Shown here: positions 1 to 5,291 of the stretch, piece by piece
How positions within the stretch are numbered: the stretch's first letter is position 1
How the letters are laid out: every line of letters begins with the position of its first letter
NCBI GenBank assembly: GCA_006227095.1
Contig: SBFZ01000224.1
Coordinates: forward strand, 1 to 6,204
Source of the DNA: Bacteroidota bacterium
Lineage (GTDB): Bacteria; Bacteroidota; Bacteroidia; Bacteroidales; VadinHA17
DNA length: 6,204 bases
Reading direction: 5' to 3'
Program-made: the position numbers and the translations under genes
The notes under the pieces: generated by a model
Told to the model about the DNA's origin: nothing
The model's database searches: none
What the model saw: the letters and a program-made list of their open reading frames with translations, nothing else

Positions 1-57
1 AGCAATGATTATCCCCAGCGGGATCACAAAAAGTGCAAGTAATTTCAACGGTTTCAT
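1..57 (-). CDS. Start of an unidentified membrane or exported protein (5' fragment, 19 codons)
   Basis: An ATG at 57 opens a frame without stops to the window edge, encoding MKPLKLLALFVIPLGIIIA. Two lysines followed by a long hydrophobic run look like a signal peptide or a first transmembrane helix. The gene lies 116 nt after the second YeeE gene on the same strand, so it may be the next operon member. The leader is A-rich and has no Shine-Dalgarno, like most starts here. Too little is visible to name a family; the gene could be a cytochrome, a lipoprotein-like protein or a transporter component. The start is supported by the amino-acid pattern, not by similarity. Confidence 0.6.
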   Translation of the reverse strand, partial: MKPLKLLALFVIPLGIIIA

Positions 58-120
58 CTTATGCTATTTTCGTTGTTTGTTGTTTAACCTTCCATATAAC
101 AAATTGTTCATCCGGTCTTT

Positions 121-145
121 CAAAAGCCCCGGGCAGTTTCCGGCT
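121..145 (-). terminator. Weak candidate intrinsic terminator
   Basis: On the minus strand AGCCGG can pair with a downstream CC...GGCT (with a small bulge) and is followed at once by TTTT and then G. The stem is imperfect and the T tract short, so termination would be partial at best. If real, it would separate the YeeE pair from the gene entering at 57. Confidence 0.25.
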
Positions 146-154
146 GGCAGATCC

Positions 155-166
155 GGCGTTCTCGCC
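155..166 (-). other. Small hairpin just after the second YeeE/YedE stop
   Basis: The minus strand reads GGCG-AGAA-CGCC, a perfect 4-bp stem with a four-base loop, 7 nt after the stop codon. No T tract follows, so it is not a terminator alone. It could protect the mRNA 3' end or modulate expression of the next gene, or be chance. Confidence 0.25.
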
Positions 167-173
167 TGTCTGA

Positions 174-764
174 TCAGTACTCCTCCCTGGGCCACTTCTT
201 CTCAGCCCATTCAGCCACAATAAACATACCAAGAGCTGCAATGATCAGGAAAAGCCCGAAGAGTCCGTCTGACATGCCAAGCTTTTCACTTACCTTCGGC
301 TCACCGAGATACTTTGCGAAATACATTTTTTCCCACCAGGGATAGGTGAAAGCGAAGCCGTAAACACCTATAAACAGTCCGCCTATAAACACCATGGCAT
401 CGATTTTACCGATTGCAGCACCGCAGAAGCTTGTTCCGGGGCAGAAGCCGCCCATGATGAATCCGGCACCCATAATGACGCCGCCGATGATGGCGGATGT
501 CAGGTATGTCGGGTTTACGTATACAAGGTCAAGGTCAACCCAGCCGAAGAGGCTCATGAAGAGCAGTCCGAGCATGGCTGTTATGGCCCCGGTGAAAAAG
601 ACCTTCAGAACTACGGTGTCATACCCGTAAAAGATTCCGGCCAGCTTGCGGCTTGATGAGAAGCCTGAGCTTTCGAGTACCCAGCCGAATGCGATTCCGA
701 TGAAGAATGCAAGGAGAAAATTGGTGTTCTCCGATATTATTTCATTTGGTGCGAGTGGTCCCAT
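174..764 (-). CDS. YeeE/YedE-family membrane protein, second half-length subunit (sulfur-compound transport)
   Basis: A 196-residue protein matching the second half of YeeE/YedE transporters. Hydrophobic segments are about 15-32, 52-74, 87-106, 122-142 and 167-185. The family signature is MGAGFIMGGFCPGTSFCG (98-115), with Cys108 and Cys114 the only cysteines. SSGFSSSRKLAGIFYG (32-47) is the usual motif after the first helix, and it carries serines rather than cysteine. The soluble stretch about 143-166 (ending KLGM) and the charged tail WAEKKWPREEY are not assignable to a function. It follows its partner by 16 nt and has a strong Shine-Dalgarno. Together the two proteins would form one transporter-like unit, likely for thiosulfate or a similar sulfur species given the upstream molybdoenzyme. 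The family call is firm; the substrate is inferred. Confidence 0.87.
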   Translation of the reverse strand: MGPLAPNEIISENTNFLLAFFIGIAFGWVLESSGFSSSRKLAGIFYGYDTVVLKVFFTGAITAMLGLLFMSLFGWVDLDLVYVNPTYLTSAIIGGVIMGAGFIMGGFCPGTSFCGAAIGKIDAMVFIGGLFIGVYGFAFTYPWWEKMYFAKYLGEPKVSEKLGMSDGLFGLFLIIAALGMFIVAEWAEKKWPREEY

Positions 765-770
765 TGTTTT

Positions 771-777
771 CCTCCTT
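771..777 (-). promoter_or_regulatory. Ribosome binding site for the second YeeE/YedE subunit
   Basis: AAGGAGG begins a few bases after the TAA of the preceding gene and ends 6 nt before the ATG at 764. It is a strong Shine-Dalgarno with ideal spacing and supports this start. It contrasts with the first YeeE gene, which has none. Confidence 0.85.
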
Positions 778-780
778 TAG

Positions 781-1317
781 TTAAATCCAGTTTCTCCTGA
801 AGAAATATGCAAGTGCGAATGCTGTTCCGAAGATGCCCATCATGGTAACGAAGCCGCCCAGAGAGAGGACGGCCATTCCACTGAGGGCCGATCCGCTGGT
901 GCATCCCCGGCCGATCTGTGATCCGAAACCAAAGAGAATACCTCCCGCCAGTGCGAAGATCAGCCTTCTTTTTGAAGTTATTTTCGGTGAGTGTTCCACC
1001 TTAAGCTTCAGCCTGCCGGCCACTGCGCCCGAGAGAAAACCTCCGACGATGACGCCCATCATCTGGAAGACAAGCCATGACTTCATCGGGTTATCGCCGT
1101 GAGATCCGGCATACTCCTCCATAAACGGCATTGTTTCAGATGCATTCTTATCCACTGCCTGTATTGAAGTTGCCACTACACTCTTGACGGCACCGCTTGC
1201 TCCCAGGCCCCTGCCCGAGACAAAATTGGCGGCAAGCAGTACGAGGCCGAGGAGCACGCCCCCTACATAAGGGTTAAGGTATCTTCTGCTCCTCTCTGTT
1301 GTTGTATTGTTGCTCAT
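781..1317 (-). CDS. YeeE/YedE-family membrane protein, first half-length subunit (sulfur-compound transport)
   Basis: A 178-residue protein corresponding to one half of YeeE/YedE transporters, which are usually about 350 residues in one chain. Segments about 16-34, 80-102, 117-137 and 148-172 are hydrophobic. The conserved signature is IGRGCTSGSALSG (135-147), with Cys139 the only cysteine. The motif SGRGLGASG (34-42) follows the first helix, and a long outer loop (about 45-78) precedes NPMKSW (76-81), typical of this half. Spirochaeta thermophila YeeE (TsuA) takes up thiosulfate through a path of conserved cysteines; the same role here is inference. It lies 22 nt after the anchor gene and 16 nt before its partner, so the two halves probably assemble as a heteromer. 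The ATG has an A-rich leader without a Shine-Dalgarno. PmpA/PmpB-like two-gene systems are the nearest named precedent I can recall. Confidence 0.85.
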   Translation of the reverse strand: MSNNTTTERSRRYLNPYVGGVLLGLVLLAANFVSGRGLGASGAVKSVVATSIQAVDKNASETMPFMEEYAGSHGDNPMKSWLVFQMMGVIVGGFLSGAVAGRLKLKVEHSPKITSKRRLIFALAGGILFGFGSQIGRGCTSGSALSGMAVLSLGGFVTMMGIFGTAFALAYFFRRNWI

Positions 1318-1339
1318 ATTCTGTTGAATTTTGTTGTTT

Positions 1340-2281
1340 TCAGTATAACCAGCGGCTCACCTGGCCTGCAAAGACAAAGACGAACCTGAACATCAGGCTT
1401 CCGAAGAGTACAAGTACACCCGGGATAACCGCCGGGATATGCCGCCCCCTCAGTTCCATAAGGTCAAGCACCCCGGGGATAATTATTCCTATTATCACCA
1501 CGAAGATCCAGAAGACCATAGTATATTCTCCTCCGAGGAAAAGCCCGGCTGCCTCTATCTGTACCTGCGTGCTTGCAAGGAAGCCCATGAACATATGAAC
1601 TATCAGGAAGAGCTCCACCCCGAGGATTATCAGGTCAATCTTTGTGAAAAGGAGTCGTTCTTCCCTGTTTTTTGATGCCAGGACTATGGCTGCAGCTCCG
1701 GCTGAAAGGCCTGATGCCAGGAAGAGAGGCCCGAGCACCGAAGTGTTCCACAGGGGCCTTGCGTTGAATGCCGAAAGAAGGATACCGGTATAAACACCAG
1801 TGATAATTGCAAATATCAGTATTACCCAGGCGAGATGCTTCTTGTATTTATTAAAGAAAACCTCCAGTTCCTTCAGCCAGTTGTATTTCCAGTCCCAGTT
1901 GGGGAAAAACTCCCGTATATGGAGTGCGCACCATATGAATGATGCCGTGGTGATAACCAGCAGCGTCCAGGCACCCCATGACATGGGCGACTCAAGTCTT
2001 ATAGTAGTGTACAGTTGCCAGAAGAAGGCCTTGTGGCGCAGATCATAGAAGAGGGCTGCAAGGCCTATAACCAGGGCTATGGGAGCAATGAACGGCACCC
2101 GGCGCACGGCAGAGCGGTATTCATTCTCCTTACCCATAAGGTAGTAAAGTGCAGCAAAGAAGAGTACCCCGGCGGCCAGTCCTCCAAGGAACAGGTAAAG
2201 CGGTATCGGCCAGTGCCAGATATGCAGGTGGGGATCAACCATCAGGTTTTCCCGGCCGCTTATGATAAGTTCTTCATTCAT
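1340..2281 (-). CDS. NrfD/PsrC-type quinone-interacting membrane anchor subunit
   Basis: A 313-residue polytopic protein, the usual size of PsrC (about 317 residues, eight helices). Probable membrane segments are about 25-48, 63-80, 102-122, 147-170, 183-201, 212-236, 252-272 and 283-305. Family-like segments include HIWHWPIPLYLFLGG (20-34), LESPMSWGAW (96-105), VYTGILLS (163-170), ARPLWNT (174-180) and FRFVFVFAGQ (298-307). It should anchor the catalytic and Fe-S subunits and exchange electrons with menaquinone or ubiquinone without bound heme; I see no heme-binding motif. It starts 7 nt after the Fe-S stop. The ATG lacks a Shine-Dalgarno; an alternative Met at residue 14 would still leave all helices intact, so the exact N-terminus is less certain than the gene. 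Confidence 0.92.
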   Translation of the reverse strand: MNEELIISGRENLMVDPHLHIWHWPIPLYLFLGGLAAGVLFFAALYYLMGKENEYRSAVRRVPFIAPIALVIGLAALFYDLRHKAFFWQLYTTIRLESPMSWGAWTLLVITTASFIWCALHIREFFPNWDWKYNWLKELEVFFNKYKKHLAWVILIFAIITGVYTGILLSAFNARPLWNTSVLGPLFLASGLSAGAAAIVLASKNREERLLFTKIDLIILGVELFLIVHMFMGFLASTQVQIEAAGLFLGGEYTMVFWIFVVIIGIIIPGVLDLMELRGRHIPAVIPGVLVLFGSLMFRFVFVFAGQVSRWLY

Positions 2282-2288
2282 CGTCAGA

Positions 2289-2822
2289 TCAGATTAGGAA
2301 ATAAAGATGTGGTTTCGTTCCTGCCTCGGGAATGAGGGTTTTGGACTTGCGTTTTTTCAGGACAATGCTTACCTCGCTGTTGGGGTCATCAAGGTCACCG
2401 AAATACATGCATTTCGTCGGGCATACAGAAACGCATGCCGGCTTCATCCCCTGGTTAACCCTGTGGATGCAGAAGGTACACTTGTCAACATAGCCTTTGG
2501 GATGCGGGTAACGTGCATCATAGGGGCATGATGCTATACATGCCCCGCAGCCTATGCACTTGTTCGGAGTCACCAGAACGATGCCTCCGTCAACAATATG
2601 ACTTGCACCGGTGGGGCAACATCTCACACACGGCGCATTCTCACAGTGGTTGCACCTCTCCGAGCGAAGTTCAACCTCCAGCTGCGGGTAGGTTCCGTCC
2701 ATCACCTCTACAACCCAGTCACGGCAGTAGCCTATCGGCACATTGTTCTCGGTCTGGCATGCCACAACGCAGTCGCTGCATCCCACACACTTCTTTGTAT
2801 CTATGGCCATTGCATATCTCAT
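2289..2822 (-). CDS. Four-cluster [4Fe-4S] electron-transfer subunit (PsrB/PhsB/NrfC type)
   Basis: A 177-residue ferredoxin-like subunit that relays electrons between the NrfD-type anchor and the molybdenum subunit. Four cysteine sets are visible: Cys12-15-18-22, Cys57-60-65-69, Cys89-92-95-99 and Cys115-118-130-134. The last has the longer CxxC-x11-CxxxC spacing typical of this family, and all 16 expected ligands are present. Extra cysteines occur at 33, 68 (adjacent to ligand 69) and 138. There is no signal peptide, as expected if it is carried out by the Tat signal of its catalytic partner (known for related enzymes, inferred here). The conserved tail PEAGTKPHLYFL (165-176) is family-typical. 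The start follows a strong Shine-Dalgarno and overlaps the previous stop as ATGA. The sulfur-reductase label comes from the whole cluster; the subunit alone does not define the substrate. Confidence 0.93.
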   Translation of the reverse strand: MRYAMAIDTKKCVGCSDCVVACQTENNVPIGYCRDWVVEVMDGTYPQLEVELRSERCNHCENAPCVRCCPTGASHIVDGGIVLVTPNKCIGCGACIASCPYDARYPHPKGYVDKCTFCIHRVNQGMKPACVSVCPTKCMYFGDLDDPNSEVSIVLKKRKSKTLIPEAGTKPHLYFLI

Positions 2823-5056
2823 GACATCACCTCCTCTCCTGAAAGGTCAGTGACAAAGGTCACGAAATTGCCCCTCATTCCGGTGCCTCCCATGACAGGG
2901 TCAACATGCACCTTTGTGATGAGATTGGTGTCGCTGGCCCCCTTGCCGTAACATCGTCGCAGCCTCTTATCGTCGTGTCCGAAACCATGAACCATGTAAA
3001 CAGAGTCCCACCTTATCCGTTCGGTAACCCTGACCTTTATGGGGAATTCAGACCGCTTTCCGTCCTGGTTGACAAGGTGAATATACTGCCCGGTGCTGAG
3101 CCCCCACTCCTTTGCCACACGCGGATTGACCCAAACGCTGTTTTCATCCATCAGGTCCGTAAGGTTGGGGTTGTTTGAGGTACGGCTGAAGGTATGCATA
3201 GGGGCCCTGCCATAGTTAAGCCGGTAGAATCCGGGCGGCGGTTCCTCGTGGGCCGTGTATTTCGGCAACGGATCATACCCGGCTTCCTCCAGGGAAGTGG
3301 AGTATAGCTCGATCTTGCCCGTAGGGGTATAGAACTCAACATCTTCATCAGGAGCAAAATAGAGATCGTCATAGCTTCTGTCAAAGGTCTTTACTCCGAT
3401 TCTCATCATCTCCTCCAGGCTGCTCCCCACCTGCTTCAGCTGCCAGTCAAGCTGGTCTTCGAGTTTCTCAAACGGGAAATAGTCAATAAGGTCAAGACGC
3501 TTTGCAAGTTCCCTTGCCATCCAGAATGCCGGTCTGGTATCATACATCGGCTCTGCGGCAGGGGCCCTCAGTGCTATCTGTGGCCTGCGGTGCGGTCCGA
3601 CCCTGATATCATCAAATCTTTCAAGGTAAGTGCACTCTGGCAGCACCACGTCAGCCCAGCCGGTAATCTCCATTGGCATGGTATCAATCACAACCAGCAG
3701 CTGGAGTGCCTGGATGGCCTTCAGGGTATTCTCCTGGTTGGGAAGGGTCTCGATAAGGTTTGTACCGTTTACGATCCATCCCTGGAACTGGCAGTGCCGG
3801 CTCGGGTCAGGGATAGTGGCATCACACAGTCCGTTGGCCAGCACCGTGTCTGCCATCTTATAGAGGTCAGGAAACTCGGTTCGCCATGACCGCTTTGGTG
3901 TCGGGTATGGCGGATGAACCGGCTCCGGCAGCTCGAATGACTCCGGGCGGTAGAAGCCGCCGCGCCTGCCCCATGAGCCCAGCAGTGCGTTCAGTATGGC
4001 TACGGCCCTGAGTCTCTGGGTGTCATCACCGTACCATGTGACATGACGGCCCGGATGGACTATCACGGCAGGCGCGGCGTTGGCCATCTCCCGGGCTGTC
4101 TCGCGGATCATGGTTGGGTCAATGGTGGTGATGCCGTATGCCCACTCAGGGGTCATGTTTTTCACATGCGCCTTGAGGTATTCAAAGCCATAGGTATACT
4201 TTTCAACATAGGCCTTGTCATACAGCTCTTCGTTTATTATCACGTTGATCCAGGCGAGCAGCAGTGCCAGGTCAGTGGCAGGTTTTATCGGCAGCCAGAA
4301 TTTTGACTTGCCTGCCACGGTTGAAAAGCGCGGATCAACCGTAATGATTGATGCGCCCTTGTCAATGGCATCAGACATCTCCTGCACCTGGCCGTTATGC
4401 ATGTTCTCTCCAAGGTGGCTTCCTATCAGCACCAGGCACCTGGTATCACGGATGTCGGTTCTTTCAGGGCTCTCGATGGTCTCCCCGAAGGTAGCCTGGA
4501 AGGCCACTTCGCGCGGACCACGGCACTGAGCATATGAAGGTGCCGCTATATGTGGCGAGCCCATGGCCTTCAGCAGGGTGGAGAAGTACTTTCCGCCGGA
4601 GCCGTGGGTGAAGAGTGCAATGCACTCCGGGCCATGTTCTGCAGATATAACCTTGATTTTTTCCGCGATATAGTCAAAGGCCTCCTCCCAGCTGGCTTCC
4701 CTGAAACTCTGCTTGCCCCGCTCCTCTGTGCGTATCAGCGGTGTTTTGAGCCGGTCCTCATCATGATACATACCCACACCGCCGGTGCCGCGCGGACAGA
4801 AGCGGCCATTGCAGTTCTGGTCTTCACTGTTTCCGATGATCTTCTTTATGGATCCCTTTTCATCCTTGTAGACCCAGCCTGCACACTTCCAGAAACATAC
4901 CTCGCAGTATGTTGGTGTACGGCCTGTAAGGGCTACATATGAGGCCTTCCGGCCGTCAGTTATTTCAGAGGCGAGTAGCCGCAGTCCGGCGGCACCGGCC
5001 ATGACAGCCCCGGCTCCCATAGCTGAGATCCTGATGAATTGCCTGCGTGTTGCCAT
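2819..5056 (-). CDS. Molybdopterin oxidoreductase catalytic subunit, polysulfide/thiosulfate reductase (PsrA/PhsA) type
   Basis: A 745-residue bis-MGD molybdoenzyme of the DMSO reductase superfamily, close to the usual PsrA/PhsA length. The N-terminus has a twin-arginine signal (TRRQFIR, residues 3-9) and a small-residue hydrophobic stretch to about 30, so it is exported folded with cofactor. Cys51, Cys54, Cys58 and Cys87 (CEVCFWKC, then GRFCPRG) bind the [4Fe-4S] cluster. Cys178 in SYAQCRGPRE occupies the molybdenum-ligand position. Cofactor-binding segments include ITVDPR (238-243), GWADVVLPECTYLER (466-480), TFSRTSNNPNL (622-632), PTGKIELYS (578-586) and the C-terminal GKGASDTNL (704-712). 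The ATG lacks a Shine-Dalgarno and follows an A/T-rich leader; it is kept because the next Met (residue 13) would remove the Tat motif. It overlaps the Fe-S gene by 4 nt. Respiratory sulfur reduction is the best guess because sulfur-transport family genes follow; tetrathionate reductases are much longer, and arsenate or other oxyanions remain possible. Confidence 0.9.
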   Translation of the reverse strand: MATRRQFIRISAMGAGAVMAGAAGLRLLASEITDGRKASYVALTGRTPTYCEVCFWKCAGWVYKDEKGSIKKIIGNSEDQNCNGRFCPRGTGGVGMYHDEDRLKTPLIRTEERGKQSFREASWEEAFDYIAEKIKVISAEHGPECIALFTHGSGGKYFSTLLKAMGSPHIAAPSYAQCRGPREVAFQATFGETIESPERTDIRDTRCLVLIGSHLGENMHNGQVQEMSDAIDKGASIITVDPRFSTVAGKSKFWLPIKPATDLALLLAWINVIINEELYDKAYVEKYTYGFEYLKAHVKNMTPEWAYGITTIDPTMIRETAREMANAAPAVIVHPGRHVTWYGDDTQRLRAVAILNALLGSWGRRGGFYRPESFELPEPVHPPYPTPKRSWRTEFPDLYKMADTVLANGLCDATIPDPSRHCQFQGWIVNGTNLIETLPNQENTLKAIQALQLLVVIDTMPMEITGWADVVLPECTYLERFDDIRVGPHRRPQIALRAPAAEPMYDTRPAFWMARELAKRLDLIDYFPFEKLEDQLDWQLKQVGSSLEEMMRIGVKTFDRSYDDLYFAPDEDVEFYTPTGKIELYSTSLEEAGYDPLPKYTAHEEPPPGFYRLNYGRAPMHTFSRTSNNPNLTDLMDENSVWVNPRVAKEWGLSTGQYIHLVNQDGKRSEFPIKVRVTERIRWDSVYMVHGFGHDDKRLRRCYGKGASDTNLITKVHVDPVMGGTGMRGNFVTFVTDLSGEEVMS
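2826..2835 (-). promoter_or_regulatory. Strong ribosome binding site for the Fe-S subunit
   Basis: AGGAGGTGAT lies inside the last codons of the catalytic subunit gene, with GGAGG ending 7 nt before the ATG. It is a near-complete complement of the 16S rRNA 3' tail and fixes the start at 2822. With the ATGA stop/start overlap it indicates translational coupling of the two subunits. Confidence 0.85.
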
Positions 5057-5092
5057 GCTAATATATTGATATTTAATTGATCCTGATTCAGA

Positions 5093-5131
5093 GATGCGGC
5101 AGTATTGCCGGAAGCTTAACAGAACCGCATC
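5093..5131 (-). other. Leader dyads upstream of the molybdoenzyme gene
   Basis: Two mutually exclusive stems can form in the putative 5' leader. One pairs GATGCGG with CCGCATC (5093-5099 with 5125-5131) across a 25-nt loop. The other is a small hairpin CGGCA-ATAC-TGCCG (5097-5110), which uses three bases of the first stem. No uridine tract follows, so this is not an attenuator as it stands, and it matches no riboswitch I recognise. It could be mRNA structure or chance. Confidence 0.25.
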
Positions 5132-5138
5132 AGAGAGG

Positions 5139-5170
5139 CGAAATTACTGTTTAAAAATTAACAGAAGAAA
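5139..5170 (-). promoter_or_regulatory. Candidate promoter of the molybdoenzyme operon (Bacteroidota-like)
   Basis: On the minus strand TTTC (5167-5170) is followed after 20 bp by TAATTTCG (5139-5146). The known Bacteroidota primary-sigma pattern is TTTG, 19-21 bp, TAnnTTTG, so each element here has one mismatch. Transcription would begin near 5130-5135 and give a leader of about 75 nt. I found no convincing sigma-70 -35/-10 pair in the same gap. The call depends on the organism being a Bacteroidota member, which is itself uncertain. Confidence 0.3.
5147..5164. repeat. 18-bp imperfect palindrome, candidate operator
   Basis: The minus-strand sequence is CTGTTAATTTTTAAACAG, with 5-bp perfect arms CTGTT/AACAG around an A/T-only centre. 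It is 10 bp from the 23-bp palindrome and sits entirely inside the spacer of the candidate promoter at 5139-5170, a position where a bound protein would block RNA polymerase. Function is inferred from position and symmetry only. Confidence 0.4.
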
Positions 5171-5174
5171 TAAA

Positions 5175-5197
5175 ATGATTTTTATGATAAAAGTCAT
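5175..5197. repeat. 23-bp near-perfect palindrome, candidate operator
   Basis: Read on the minus strand, the arms are ATGACTTTTAT and ATAAAAATCAT around a single central base. Ten of the eleven arm positions pair; only the fifth position breaks symmetry. It lies about 120-140 bp upstream of the catalytic subunit start and just upstream of a candidate promoter, where an activator or repressor dimer would bind. The symmetry is directly visible; the regulatory role is inference, and AT-rich sequence makes chance dyads more likely than average. Confidence 0.5.
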
Positions 5198-5291
5198 GGA
5201 AATCAAGGCAGGCGCTGAGAGAAAAAAATGTGGCCTTTTTCCGGGGGCGGGCAGAGTCAAATCACCATCCCGGAGATGTTCAGCCGGAGCC

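Noticed and set aside
58..125. Possible sigma-70 promoter (TTGAAA, then TATATG) before the partial gene at 57
   Set aside because: The -35 matches five of six positions, but the best -10 matches only four of six and needs a 19-bp spacer. This is too weak to list.
59..241. 60-codon minus-strand frame overlapping the end of the second YeeE gene
   Set aside because: It starts inside the YeeE coding region in another frame, has no ribosome binding site, and its translation changes character at the YeeE stop.
4550..4942. 130-codon plus-strand open frame antisense to the molybdoenzyme gene
   Set aside because: It lies wholly opposite a strongly supported gene, covering its Fe-S cluster and Mo-ligand region. 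Long antisense frames are common opposite GC-rich codons, and the translation shows no recognisable domain.
2819..5056. Formate dehydrogenase or nitrate reductase as identity of the molybdoenzyme
   Set aside because: The ligand position is cysteine, not selenocysteine, and the anchor is NrfD/PsrC type rather than a heme b subunit. Neighbouring sulfur-transport family genes and the length fit the PsrA/PhsA group better.
5221..5291. Possible ettA terminator: T7 run at 5222-5228 (minus strand)
   Set aside because: The T run is clear but no good GC-rich stem immediately precedes it. The best pairing, CCGGG with CCCGG, has a long loop and is followed by A5, not T.
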